Below are positions 1-9,700 of a stretch of DNA of 64,000 nt, in pieces. Location: assembly GCF_030486595.1 (NCBI RefSeq), contig NZ_JAUJZH010000005.1, positions 124,001 to 188,000 of the forward strand, read 5' to 3'. The notes under the pieces were generated by a model that saw only the letters and a program-made list of their open reading frames with translations, did no database searches and was not told where the DNA came from. Source of the DNA: Variovorax ginsengisoli (GTDB lineage: Bacteria > Pseudomonadota > Gammaproteobacteria > Burkholderiales > Burkholderiaceae_C). The position numbers and the translations under genes were made by a program. The first letter of the stretch is position 1. Each line of letters starts with the position of its first letter.

Positions 1-2
1 AG

Positions 3-326
3 AACAGCTACGCCTTCCGCGACGCGGTGCGCCTGCCCATCGGCCAGCCGGTCGACCGCTGCCACATGACGATGCTGCGCGATGCGCGCTGGAAGTTCGT
101 GCACTTCGAGGACCTGCCGCCGATGCTGTTCGACCTGGAGTCCGATCCGCAGGAACTGGTCGATCTCGGGCGCGACCCGGCGCATGCGGCGGTGCGCGAG
201 CAGATGCTCGCGCGTCTCTTCGCCTGGCTGCGCGCGCGCCATCGTTTTCCCACCATCGCGCCGGCTGCGATCGAGGCCTGGAACAGGCGCGAGCGAGAGG
301 CCGGCATCTTGATCGGCGCGTGGTGA
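3..326 (+). CDS. Sulfatase/phosphonate monoester hydrolase-like protein, C-terminal end (cut by window edge)
   Basis: Only the last 107 codons are inside the window; the frame is open to the left edge. The visible part, with FDLESDPQELVDLG followed by a run of helix-forming residues, matches the usual C-terminal tail of the arylsulfatase/phosphonate monoester hydrolase branch of the alkaline phosphatase superfamily. In that branch a 'lYDLesDPxExxNL' strand precedes a helical end. The catalytic formylglycine and metal sites would lie upstream and cannot be seen, so substrate and activity are unknown. It ends 32 bp before a Bug-type binding protein in the same direction, so co-transcription is possible. 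Confidence 0.6.
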   Translation, partial: NSYAFRDAVRLPIGQPVDRCHMTMLRDARWKFVHFEDLPPMLFDLESDPQELVDLGRDPAHAAVREQMLARLFAWLRARHRFPTIAPAAIEAWNRREREAGILIGAW

Positions 327-358
327 GCGCTGCGACGACAACCCACAACGGAGACATC

Positions 359-1330
359 ATGCGTTTCATTGCCAGACCCCTGACCGTCGCGCTTGCCGCC
401 GCTGCGATGCTGCCGCTCGGCGCCGCGGCCGCCGATGCGGCGTGGCCCACCAAGCCGGTGCGCCTCGTGGTCGCCTTTCCGGCCGGCGCGCCGGGCGACA
501 TCATTTCGCGCCTGATCCAGCCGAGCCTGCAGAAGGCGTTGGGCCAACCCGTGGTGGTCGACAACAAGCCCGGCGCCGGCGGCAACATCGGCATGCAGGA
601 AGTGCTGCGCGCGAACGATATGCACACCGTGCTCGTGGGGCCGGACACGATGCTCACCATCAACCCCCATCTCTACAAGAAGCTGACGTTCAAGCCGATG
701 GAGGACTTCGCGCCGGTGACGCAGCTCGCGAGCTTCAGCCAGGAGCTGGTGTGTCATCCCTCCGTCGGCGTGAAGACGCTGCCCGAACTGCTCGCCGCCG
801 CGAAGAAGACGCCGATGAGCTATGCCTCGGGTGGTCCCGGCGTGCCCGGCCACATGGCGATGGAGATGCTGCTTTCGACGACCGGCGCGAGCATGCAGCA
901 TGTCGCTTATCGCGGGCCGAGCCCCGCAATGCAGGATGTGCTTGGCGGCGCGGTGCCCTGCGGCTTTCTCGCGTCGCCGGTGGTCGGTCCGCTGATCAAG
1001 GACGGCAAGCTGGTGCCGATCGTCGTGTCGGGCTCGAAGCGGCTTGCGAGCCAGCCTTCGGTGCCCACCGCCGCCGAGGCCGGCGCCAAGGGTTATGAGG
1101 CGAGCTTTGCCGAAATGATGGCGATGCCGCGCTCGACGCCACCGGCGGTGGTCGACCGTCTGCAAGTCGAGGTGGCGAAGGCGCTGGCCGCGCCCGAGGT
1201 GCGAGAGCGCCTCGCGACGCTCGACCTGGAGCCGCTCGCGAACACCCCCAAGGAGGCGGCACAGCGCCTGCAGACCGAGAGCCAGCGCTGGGCCAAGGTG
1301 GCCGAACGCATCAACCTGCAACTGGATTGA
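359..1330 (+). CDS. Bug/TctC family extracytoplasmic binding protein
   Basis: Predicted 323-residue periplasmic solute-binding protein of the tripartite tricarboxylate transporter (Bug) family. Residues 1-28 form a signal peptide ending in an Ala-rich cleavage region. The mature part opens with WPTKPVRLVVAFPAGAPGD and contains the family signatures VVVDNKPGAGGNIG and VAYRGPSPAMQD. The ATG at 359 has a GGAG six bases upstream; an upstream in-frame GTG at 320 has none. No TctA/TctB membrane genes are nearby, as is usual for the many orphan Bug proteins of Burkholderiales. It sits 7 bp before a LivM permease and a ring-cleavage dioxygenase. An aromatic or carboxylate ligand is plausible but not shown. 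Confidence 0.88.
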   Translation: MRFIARPLTVALAAAAMLPLGAAAADAAWPTKPVRLVVAFPAGAPGDIISRLIQPSLQKALGQPVVVDNKPGAGGNIGMQEVLRANDMHTVLVGPDTMLTINPHLYKKLTFKPMEDFAPVTQLASFSQELVCHPSVGVKTLPELLAAAKKTPMSYASGGPGVPGHMAMEMLLSTTGASMQHVAYRGPSPAMQDVLGGAVPCGFLASPVVGPLIKDGKLVPIVVSGSKRLASQPSVPTAAEAGAKGYEASFAEMMAMPRSTPPAVVDRLQVEVAKALAAPEVRERLATLDLEPLANTPKEAAQRLQTESQRWAKVAERINLQLD

Positions 1331-1337
1331 ACTCGCC

Positions 1338-2414
1338 ATGACGCCTCCGCTTCCCTTCACGGTCGAGCGCGCCACGGCGATGAGCCGCACGGCGGGCGTC
1401 GTCGGCGTCGTGCTGGCGGTGCTCGCCGCGAGCCTGCCGTTCTGGGGCGAATCGAGCTGGATGCGCGAGTTCGTCGAGATCGCCTGCTACTTCATCTTCG
1501 CGATGATGTGGAACCTGCTGGCGGGCTACGGCGGCATGGTGAGCATCGGGCAGCAGGCCTTCTTCGGCTTCGGCGGCTACGTGATGCTGATGCTGGGCAA
1601 CTTCGCGGGTCTCAATCCGTTCGTCGCGATTCCGCTCGGCGCGCTGGCGGCGGGACTGATCGCGGTGCCGGTGTCCTTCGTCGCGTTCCGTCTCTCGGGC
1701 GGCTACTTCGCGATCGGCACCTGGGTGATCGCCGAAGTGTTCCGGCTCAGCTTCGCCAACGTGTCGGCGGTGGGCGGCGGCTCGGGAACCTCGCTCACCG
1801 CGCTGCGCGGCATCGACAAGGCGACCCGCGAGAGCACCACCTACTGGATGGCGCTGGCCTGCGTGGTGGCGGCGATCGCGCTGGTCTACCTGTTCCTGCG
1901 CAGCAAGCGCGGGCTGGCGCTGCTGGCGATCCGCGACAACGAGGTCGCGGCCGAGTCGCAGGGCATCCCGGTGGCGCGCATGAAGCTCGCGGTGTACGTG
2001 GTCGCGGCCTTCGGCGCCGGCCTGGCGGGGGCGCTCTATTTCGTCGGCAACCTGCGCATCAGCCCCGATGCCGCCTTCAGCGTCAACTGGACCGCCTTCG
2101 CGATCTTCATGGTGGTGATCGGCGGCATCGGCCGGATCGAGGGGCCGCTGGTCGGGGCCCTCATCTTCTGGGCGCTGAACAAGTTCCTGAGCGACTACGG
2201 CACCTGGTACCTGCTCGGGCTGGGCCTGCTGGCGATCGTCGTCACCATCTTCTTCAAGCAGGGCCTGTGGGGCTATGCGCAGCAGCGCTGGGGCTGGTCG
2301 CTGTTCCCGACCCAGCGGCGGCTGGCAGTGCATGATGCGCCGGTCCCGAAACGTTCGATGCCCCTCAGACGTCCCACCGACCTGGAGCTCCATCCCCATG
2401 CGAAACATCAATGA
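1338..2414 (+). CDS. LivM-type ABC transporter permease, orphan
   Basis: A 358-residue multi-spanning protein of the branched-chain amino acid/aromatic acid ABC permease family (LivM). The diagnostic loop GYGGMVSIGQQAFFGFGGY lies near residues 61-79, and the cytoplasmic loop RSKRGLALLAIRDNEVAAE, the predicted contact with the ATPase, is near 190-210. The last 40 residues are hydrophilic. ATG 1338 is used, but ATG 1380 is an alternative. No LivH, LivG, LivF or LivK partner is adjacent. The gene lies between a Bug binding protein and an intradiol dioxygenase, whose start overlaps its last 17 bases, suggesting translational coupling. Partners are either encoded elsewhere or lost. Confidence 0.82.
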   Translation: MTPPLPFTVERATAMSRTAGVVGVVLAVLAASLPFWGESSWMREFVEIACYFIFAMMWNLLAGYGGMVSIGQQAFFGFGGYVMLMLGNFAGLNPFVAIPLGALAAGLIAVPVSFVAFRLSGGYFAIGTWVIAEVFRLSFANVSAVGGGSGTSLTALRGIDKATRESTTYWMALACVVAAIALVYLFLRSKRGLALLAIRDNEVAAESQGIPVARMKLAVYVVAAFGAGLAGALYFVGNLRISPDAAFSVNWTAFAIFMVVIGGIGRIEGPLVGALIFWALNKFLSDYGTWYLLGLGLLAIVVTIFFKQGLWGYAQQRWGWSLFPTQRRLAVHDAPVPKRSMPLRRPTDLELHPHAKHQ

Positions 2415-3270
2415 ACACACCATCACGGCCGCCGTGCTCGAGCGCATGGCGGACTGCGAGAACCCCCGGCTGAAGGAGATCATGTCGGCGCTGGTGCGCC
2501 ACATGCACGACTTCGCCCGCGAGGTGAAGCTCACCGAGGCCGAGTGGGCCGCCGGCATCGAGTTCCTGACCGCGACCGGGCAGAAGTGCGATGGCAAGCG
2601 GCAGGAGTTCATCCTGCTGTCCGACACGCTGGGCCTGTCGATGCTGACCGTGGCCATGAACCATGCCAAGAGCGCCCAGGCCACCGAGGCCACCGTGTTC
2701 GGCCCCTTCCACGTCCAGGGCGCGCCCCGGCTCCCGCTCGGCGGTGACATCTCGGGCGGCGCTGCCGGCGAGCCGCTGTTCGTGCGGGCCGTGGTGCGCG
2801 GGCGCGACGGCGAGCCGGTGGCCGATGCCGAGGTCGATGTCTGGGAGGCCGACGCCGAAGGCTTCTACGACGTCCAGCGGACGGGCCTCGACCGGCCGCA
2901 GGGCCGCGCCGTCTTCCGCACCGATGGCGAGGGCCGGCTGTGGTTCCGCGGCGTGATGCCCGTGGCCTATCCGATCCCCACCGATGGCCCGGTCGGCGTG
3001 ATGCTGCGGGCCACCAAGCGCCATCCGTGGCGCCCCGCGCATGTCCACTTCATGATACAGGCGCCGGGCTACGAGACGCTGATCACGCACGTGTTCCGCG
3101 ACGGCGACCGCTACCTCGACAGCGATGCCGTGTTCGGCGTGCGCAGCTCCCTGATCGGCGACTTCGCCTCGCACCCGGCCGGCGCCGGGCCCGACGGCAG
3201 CGTGCTGTCGACGCCGTTCCACACGCTGAATTTCGATTTCGTGCTGGAGCCGGCGGCGGTGGCCGGGTGA
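2398..3270 (+). CDS. Intradiol ring-cleavage dioxygenase (hydroxyquinol/catechol 1,2-dioxygenase type)
   Basis: A 290-residue non-heme Fe(III) dioxygenase predicted to open an ortho-dihydroxylated ring between the hydroxyls, giving a muconate or maleylacetate-type product in the cytoplasm. An N-terminal helical dimerisation/linker domain (about 1-100) precedes the beta-sandwich catalytic domain. The four iron ligands are visible: Tyr157 (GFYDVQ), Tyr191 (VAYPIPTDGP), His215 and His217 (RPAHVHF). Length and the EGFYDVQ context favour hydroxyquinol over protocatechuate dioxygenases, but specificity cannot be settled by eye. ATG 2398 has a GGAG ten bases upstream and overlaps the end of livM. 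Maleylacetate reductase is not in the window. Confidence 0.88.
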   Translation: MRNINEHTITAAVLERMADCENPRLKEIMSALVRHMHDFAREVKLTEAEWAAGIEFLTATGQKCDGKRQEFILLSDTLGLSMLTVAMNHAKSAQATEATVFGPFHVQGAPRLPLGGDISGGAAGEPLFVRAVVRGRDGEPVADAEVDVWEADAEGFYDVQRTGLDRPQGRAVFRTDGEGRLWFRGVMPVAYPIPTDGPVGVMLRATKRHPWRPAHVHFMIQAPGYETLITHVFRDGDRYLDSDAVFGVRSSLIGDFASHPAGAGPDGSVLSTPFHTLNFDFVLEPAAVAG

Positions 3271-3287
3271 ATGGCCATAATGGACCG

Positions 3288-4055
3288 ATGCAAAGTCCTG
3301 GCTCGCCGCACCCTTCGCCCGAGGCGCTCGCGCCGCACACGCCGCTGCCGGCCTACTACGCCGACGAGGCGGAGCACGAGCAGTTCCTGCGCCGGATCTT
3401 CGACGACACCGCGCCCGACTACGACCGCATCGAACGGGTGCTCGCCTTCGGCTCGGGCCCCTGGTACCGGCGCTCGGCACTGCAGCGCGGCGGCCTCGCG
3501 GCGGGCGCGCAGGTGCTCGACGTCGGCATCGGCACCGGGCTGGTGGCGCGCGAGGCGCTGGCGCTGATCGGCCCGCAGGGGCAGCTGGTCGGTGTCGATC
3601 CGAGCCCCGGGATGATGGGCCAGGTGGCGCTGCCGGGCGTGACGCTGGTGCGCGGCCGGGCCGAGGCGCTGCCGCGGCCCGATGCCAGCAGCGACTTCAT
3701 CAGCATGGGCTACGCGCTGCGCCACATCGCCGACGTCAATGCGGCCTTCGCCGAGTTCTTCCGGGTGCTGCGCCCGGGCGGGCGGCTGCTGGTGCTCGAG
3801 ATCACCAAGCCCTCGGGCCGGGTCGGAACGGCCGTGCTCAAGGGCTACATGCGCGGCGTGGTTCCGCTGATCGCCAAGGTGGTGGCGCGGGGGCAGGACA
3901 CGGCCGAACTGTGGCGCTACTACTGGGACACGATCGAGGCCTGCATCGCGCCTGAATCGGTGCTGGCCGCGCTGCGCGCCGCCGGTTTCCAGGACGTCAA
4001 GCGACACGTCGAACTCGGCATTTTTTCCGAGTACAGCGCATTCAAGCCGGCTTGA
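3288..4055 (+). CDS. Class I SAM-dependent methyltransferase, UbiE/COQ5-like
   Basis: A 255-residue methyltransferase. SAM-binding motif I, VLDVGIGTGLVA, is at residues 76-87, the acidic VGVDPSPGMM strand at 101-110, and a motif similar to UbiE's GYALRHIADVNAAFAEFFRVLRPGG follows. The C-terminal WRYYWDTIEACIAPESV segment resembles the UbiE 'YxYLxeSI' region. Canonical UbiE acts in ubiquinone/menaquinone synthesis, but this protein is divergent, and its position after a ring-cleavage dioxygenase suggests another small aromatic substrate. It starts 17 bp after the dioxygenase stop, so it is probably the last gene of that transcript. Confidence 0.75.
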   Translation: MQSPGSPHPSPEALAPHTPLPAYYADEAEHEQFLRRIFDDTAPDYDRIERVLAFGSGPWYRRSALQRGGLAAGAQVLDVGIGTGLVAREALALIGPQGQLVGVDPSPGMMGQVALPGVTLVRGRAEALPRPDASSDFISMGYALRHIADVNAAFAEFFRVLRPGGRLLVLEITKPSGRVGTAVLKGYMRGVVPLIAKVVARGQDTAELWRYYWDTIEACIAPESVLAALRAAGFQDVKRHVELGIFSEYSAFKPA

Positions 4056-4228
4056 GCCAGCGCCGTCGGGCGCAGGTGCCCGGACAATGATGTGCAGGAT
4101 CGCGCAATCAGTTACAAACCCAGCCTGGCGGGCGGGACATGCGCGCCCTCGAACAGGAGCGGACATGGCAGTCGGAATCGGGATGGGCACGGTGCGCGGC
4201 ACCGGAGGCGGGGTGACCGGGGTGGCGG

Positions 4229-6799
4229 ATGCAGGCCACTGAGTCGGTCTATCGCTTCGACCATGCCGAACTGAATCCCGCCAGCCGCGAACTGCGGGTC
4301 GGCGGCGAGCCGGTCCAGCTCGGCGCCCGTGCTTTCGACGTGCTGCTGGCGCTGGTCACCCACCGCGAGCGCATGCTGACCAAGAACGAGTTGCTCGACC
4401 TCGTCTGGCCCAACCTGGTGGTCGAGGAAAACAATCTCCAGGTGCAGGTCAGCGCGCTGCGCAAGCTGCTTGGCGCCAAGGCCATCGTGACGGTGCCGGG
4501 CCGCGGCTATCGCTTCGCCGCTGCGCTGGACGACGCGCCCGCCGCCGACCGGACGGCGGCCCGGGCCGCGGTCGCGCCGCCGTCCGTGGCGCTGCCCTCC
4601 GAATTCGGCAACCTGCCGGTCGGCTTGCCGCCGTTGCTGGGGCGCGACCAGGACCTGGCGCAGCTGCGCGGCCTGGTGCGCGAGCATCGGCTGGTCAGCC
4701 TGCTGGGCGCGGGCGGCATCGGCAAGACCAGCCTGGCGCTGGCGCTGGCCCGCGACCTGGCGCACCGCTTCCGCGATGGTGCCTGGATGGTCGAGCTGGC
4801 CCATGTCTCGGACCCCGGCGCCGTACCGGGCGCGGCGGCGCGCGCGTTGCGCATCGGCCTGCCCGGCCACGCCGACCCGGCGCGCGAGCTGGCCGAACGC
4901 CTGCGCGGGCGCGAACTGCTGCTGCTGGACAACTGCGAACACCTGATCGAGCCGGTCGCGGCGCTGGTCGGCCAGCTGGGGGCGGCGCTGCCCGAGCTGC
5001 ACATCCTGGTCACCAGCCAGGAGCCGCTGCGGCTGTCGGCCGAGCGCTCGATGCGCCTCGGCACGCTGGCCGTGCCGGCCGACGCCGAGGTCGCCGACGC
5101 CGCGGCGCACGGCGCGGTGGCGCTGTTCGCCGCCCGGGTCGCTGCGGTGCAGCCGGGCTTCCGGCTCGACGCCTCGAACCTCGAGGCGGTGGTGGCCATC
5201 TGCCGCGCGCTCGACGGCATGCCGCTGGCCCTGGAGCTCGCGGCCGCCCGGGTGCCGCTGCTGGGCGTGCCGGGGGTGCGGCAGCACCTGGGCCAGCGCC
5301 TGCGGATCCTCAACAACGGCGCCCGCGACGCACCGTCGCGCCATCGCACCCTGCGCGCCACGCTCGACTGGAGCCATGCGCTGCTGAGCCCGCTCGAGCG
5401 CACGGTGTTCCGCCGGCTCGGTGTCTTCGTCGGCGGCTTCGGGCTCGAGCTGGCGCAGCAGGTGGCGGCCGACGACGGCATCGATGCCTGGGCCGTGGTC
5501 GACCTGCTCGGCAACCTGATCGACAAGTCGATGGTGGTGCTGGAGGCCGGTGCCACGCCACGCTACCGCCTGCTGGAGAGCGCCCGCGCCTATGCCCGGG
5601 AGCAGCTCGAGGCGGCCGGCGAATGGGAGCGCCTGCGGGCCTGGCATGCGCGCTGCATGCGGGCGGCGATCGACCGTCCGGAGCGCGCCGGGTGCATGGG
5701 CTTCGAAACCATGGACCAGTGGGTGATGACCTGCATCCCCGAGGTCGACAACCTGCGCAGCGCGATCGAATGGGCTTGCGGCGAGCGCGGCGACCCGGCG
5801 CTGGCGCTCGAGCTGGTGAACACCGCCGCGGTGCTCATGTACCAGGCCGGTCGCTACGGCGAGGGCGTGCGCTGGATGCGCATGGCCGAACCGCTGGTCG
5901 ATGCGCGCACCGCCCCTTTCGTGGTGGCGGATTTCTGCGGTGGGCTGGCCATGATCGGCCTGCACGGCGGGGTCAACGCCCAGGAGCGGGAGAAGCTGCT
6001 CGAGCGCTCCCGCGCCATCTTCGAGCAGGAGCAGGCCCACGGCCGGCTGGTGATCGCCCTGTGCATGAGCGCCTACGTGTCGGCCGTGACCGCCGACTTC
6101 GAGAGCGCCGAGCGCCACCTGGCGCAGGGACGCGCGCTGATCGAAGCGCCGGCGATGCACGGCTTCCGCGGCCTCTGGCTCTACAACTGCGGCATGGTCC
6201 GGCGCTACCAGGGCCGCACCGAGGAGGCGCTGGCCGCCTTCGCCCAGGCGCTGCCGCTGGTGCGCAGCGGCGGCGATGCCCGCACCCGGTTCTACGTGCT
6301 CAACAACCTGGCGGCGCTGCACCAGGAGATCGGCCACATCGACGAGGCGGTCGACCAGTTCCGCGCCGTGATCGAGCATCTGCGCCGCTCGCCGCTGACC
6401 GATGCCCAGATGCTGGCCTTCGCCCACAACTGGTACGCCCATGCCCTCACGGTGCAGGGCTCGCTGGCCGAGGCGCAGGCCCAGGTCATGCTGAGCCTGC
6501 CGCAGTGCCGGCGCACGCTGGGCATCCGGCACTTCTCCGGCATGCTGGCGCTGTTGGCGGCGCGCCAGGGACGGCTGCGCGATGCCGCGCTGCTGATCGG
6601 CTGCGACGACGCGGCGAGGGCCCGCCGCGGCGAGGTGCGCAGCCGGGCCGATACCCGCATGCTCGAGGCCACGCTGGCGCTGGTCGGCGTCGTTCACCCG
6701 CCGTCCGAGCTGGCGGCGTGGCGCCTCGAAGGCGCCGGCCTCGACGAGGACGCCGCGATCGGGCTGGCCTCGGCCGGCCTCAGCGCGCTGCCGGGCTGA
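4229..6799 (+). CDS. Winged-helix/STAND ATPase transcriptional regulator
   Basis: An 856-residue signalling ATPase. An OmpR/PhoB-type winged helix fills about residues 5-97 (ending VTVPGRGYRF), followed by an NB-ARC/STAND-like P-loop domain with Walker A GAGGIGKTS (160-168) and Walker B LLLLDNCEHL (230-239). A long helical, TPR-like C-terminal half (about 450-850) would sense the signal. This layout is the CadC-like/AfsR-like 'winged helix + NB-ARC + TPR' architecture; such proteins switch on ligand- and ATP-driven oligomerisation. The start ATG 4229 has only a weak G-rich upstream stretch. Its last 20 bases overlap the 3' end of the convergent GMC oxidoreductase, which makes that unit a candidate target. 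Confidence 0.8.
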   Translation: MQATESVYRFDHAELNPASRELRVGGEPVQLGARAFDVLLALVTHRERMLTKNELLDLVWPNLVVEENNLQVQVSALRKLLGAKAIVTVPGRGYRFAAALDDAPAADRTAARAAVAPPSVALPSEFGNLPVGLPPLLGRDQDLAQLRGLVREHRLVSLLGAGGIGKTSLALALARDLAHRFRDGAWMVELAHVSDPGAVPGAAARALRIGLPGHADPARELAERLRGRELLLLDNCEHLIEPVAALVGQLGAALPELHILVTSQEPLRLSAERSMRLGTLAVPADAEVADAAAHGAVALFAARVAAVQPGFRLDASNLEAVVAICRALDGMPLALELAAARVPLLGVPGVRQHLGQRLRILNNGARDAPSRHRTLRATLDWSHALLSPLERTVFRRLGVFVGGFGLELAQQVAADDGIDAWAVVDLLGNLIDKSMVVLEAGATPRYRLLESARAYAREQLEAAGEWERLRAWHARCMRAAIDRPERAGCMGFETMDQWVMTCIPEVDNLRSAIEWACGERGDPALALELVNTAAVLMYQAGRYGEGVRWMRMAEPLVDARTAPFVVADFCGGLAMIGLHGGVNAQEREKLLERSRAIFEQEQAHGRLVIALCMSAYVSAVTADFESAERHLAQGRALIEAPAMHGFRGLWLYNCGMVRRYQGRTEEALAAFAQALPLVRSGGDARTRFYVLNNLAALHQEIGHIDEAVDQFRAVIEHLRRSPLTDAQMLAFAHNWYAHALTVQGSLAEAQAQVMLSLPQCRRTLGIRHFSGMLALLAARQGRLRDAALLIGCDDAARARRGEVRSRADTRMLEATLALVGVVHPPSELAAWRLEGAGLDEDAAIGLASAGLSALPG

Positions 6800-9700
6800 C
6801 ACTTTCGAGCTGCGCGATCAGCGTCGGGAAGACGTCGCGCGCGGCGTTGCGGCCGACGAACAGGTCCATGTGGGCGTAGCCTTCGAACACATGGCGGGTG
6901 TAGAGCGACGGGTCGTTCAGCCGCGACAGCCAGGCCTGGGTCCGCAGGCTGCCCTCCGGGAAGAACAACTGGTTGTCGGCCCCGGCCACGAAGCAGATCG
7001 GCAGCGCCAGCCGCGGCGCGTTGGCCGGCGTGACATACACATCCCGGCCCGCGCTGTCGACCGCCTTGGCGCGCTGCATGATCAGGCTCAGGTGCTCGAA
7101 GGGATGCAGCGCCACGCTGCCGAACATCTCCGCCAGCGCGGTGTGGGTGGCGTGGTTGAGCTGCGCGTGCGCATAAGACGCACCGAAGATCGAGAACACG
7201 CGATGGCACAGCGGGTTGTTGCACTGCTCGCCGTCCGGCACCGGCACCTTGAAGGCCAGGGTGTCGATCTCGCGGTCGAGCTCGGTGCTGCCGGGCACGC
7301 TGTCGAAGCGGCCGTCGAGCGGGGCGTAGCTTTCGAGCACGCGGGCCAGGCCGATGTCGGCCTTGGCATCGTTGAGCCAGCCCGTGACCGGGTGCAGCGT
7401 GAGCTGCGAGGACACCAGCGAGCGCACGCCGGTCATGCCGTCCAGCAGCGCCATCAGCAGGCTCATCGAGCCGACGCAGTGGGCGATCGCCTGCAGGTCG
7501 GCGGCGCCGGTGGCCTGCAGGATGAAGCGCACCGCGGCCGGCCAGTCGGTGCGCGCGATGTCGTCGATCGTGTAGGGCGCGATCGGGCTGCCGGAATCGG
7601 GGCTGGCCCGGTAGTCGAACAACCAGACGTCGTAGCCGCGCGCGCACAGCGCCTCGACCAGGTTCTGGTCCACCGTGTCGGTCGCGAACGACGAGGCCCG
7701 GACCGAGAAGCCCGGCGCCAGCACCACCGGCCCGAGCGTGCCGCCGGCGTAGCGCGTGAGCCTGATCCTGAAGCCGTCGCCGACCTCGACGCTGTGTGCC
7801 ACCGGCGCCGGCGCGCGAAGGGCGCGGCGCGGCAGCTGCGCCAGGTCGAGCGCCGGGAAGTTGTGCAGGTCGGCCAGCAGCCCGCCGTAGGCCCGGAACA
7901 GCGTCATGCCGAAGAAGGCGCCGAAGCGGGCGAGGTAGGCGCTGGCAATGGCGCGCTCGGCCGCCGGTACATGCGCTTCGAGCACGCCGGGGAGGCTGGC
8001 CGGCGGCTTGACCTCGACCGTCGAGGCCTGCCACAGCAGGTCCTCGAGGTCGAGCGTGAGGATGCCCTGGGCCACCATCCGTCCGGCCATGCCGTCGCCG
8101 TCGTAGACCCGCACGAACAGCGTGGTGGTGTCGGTCCAGGGCGATGCGCCGGGCCGCTGGTGCAGCACCTTGTGGCCCTTGAAGCGCAGCCGCGAGTCGC
8201 CGCGCCGCAGCACCATCTCGTAGGTCATGGTCCAGGTCTCGACCCGCTGCGCATCGGCCGGCAGCAGGTGGAAGACGCCGCTGGCCACCGGCATCGGCTC
8301 GCTCCACAGCGCCGGACAGGTCACGCTGCCGGAAATGGTGGCCGGGTGGGTCGGGTCCGACACCATCTGGTGGAGGTCGGCGGTGTGGATCGTGAGGTCG
8401 AAGCGCATCGCCTGGCCCCGGGCCTTGCCCCAGGCGCAGGCGACCTCGTAGTCGCTCGCCAGCCGCTGCTGCGGGCCGGTGCGCGGCAGCACCGCGTCGG
8501 TACTGATCCAGCCGTGCATGGTCTCGGTGAACTGGAAGCTCGGGCTCAGCAGCGCCGGGTCCTTGCGGATGAGCGCGCCGATCGCCTCCTTGGCGAGTTC
8601 GACGGCGCCGGCCTCGACCTTGTCGATGGCTCGCCGCAGCAGGCCCGATGGCGGCGCCCCGGCGCCGGTCGACGCCGGCATCGGTCCGCGCGGCGCCATC
8701 CCGAGGTCCAGGGTCCAGCCGCGCCGGTCGCACAGCAGCTGGCAGGCACGCTCGGCCAGCGCGCTGATCGTCAGCAGCGGATTGACGCCCGCCGCGCCCG
8801 GCAGCACCGCGCCGTCGCAGACCAGCAGCCCCTCGTGCACCGCCTGCCCGTCGCGCCCCGCGAACACCCGGCCCTGGTGGTCGACCACGCCGTCGGCCGC
8901 GCTGTCGCCCATGCCGCAGCCGCCCAGCGGATGCACGGTGATCAGCTTGTGGCCGAGCGGCTCGCTCCACAGCGGGTTCGGAATGAACTGGCCCTGGACC
9001 GCCTCGTTGGCGGCCCGCAGCCACTGGTGGTCCTTGGCGATCACCGGGCGGGTGCCGGCGCCCGGCCAGTCGATGCGCAGCCGGTCGTCCTGCAGGTGCA
9101 GGCGGCCGCCGGCATCGTCCACGCTCATCACCAGGTAGGTCTGGGTGCGCGCCACTGCGCCGCCGTAGGCCGCCGCCGCCAGCTCGCCGGGGTGCTGCAC
9201 CGCCTCGCCCATCGCCTGCGCATCCTGCAGGCGCGACTTGGCCTGGGCCGCGCCGTAGGCGAATTCGCCGCCGGTCATGGCGTCGGCGAAGAACAGGGCG
9301 GGCGTCAGCATCGACGCCAGGGCGCCGGGGATCACTCCTTCCTCGATCACCAGGCCGTCGCCGACCTCGGGCGCATCGCGCAGGTCGATCACGCCGGTGA
9401 TGCAGGGCCCGGGCAGGTCGGCCGGGGCCAGCTTGTTGCGGCCGGTGCCGACGCCGTTGATCGGGCTGCGGACCGTGTTGCCGGCGGCGCCGGTGCTGGC
9501 CTGCCAGTCGTTGTCGTAGCCCAGCGCCAGCACGTCGCCGTTGCCCGAGAAGCGCGTGCCCAGCCGGTCCGACAGCGCCAGCCCGCGTTCCCTGGAGCGC
9601 AGCAGGATCTCGGTCGAGCCGAGCGCGCCGGCGCCGAGCATCACGATGTCGGCCGTCACGCTGCGCGGCGCGTCCGCCGCCGGCGCGCGCTCGCCGCGCA

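Noticed and set aside
8..1390. Long antisense ORF opposite the Bug gene
   Set aside because: Arg/His-rich product without motifs. High GC leaves few stop codons in antisense frames; the Bug gene on the plus strand is clear.
4112..6802. 896-codon minus-strand ORF across the STAND regulator
   Set aside because: Low-complexity Arg/Gln/His translation, no domain, fully opposite a recognisable regulator.
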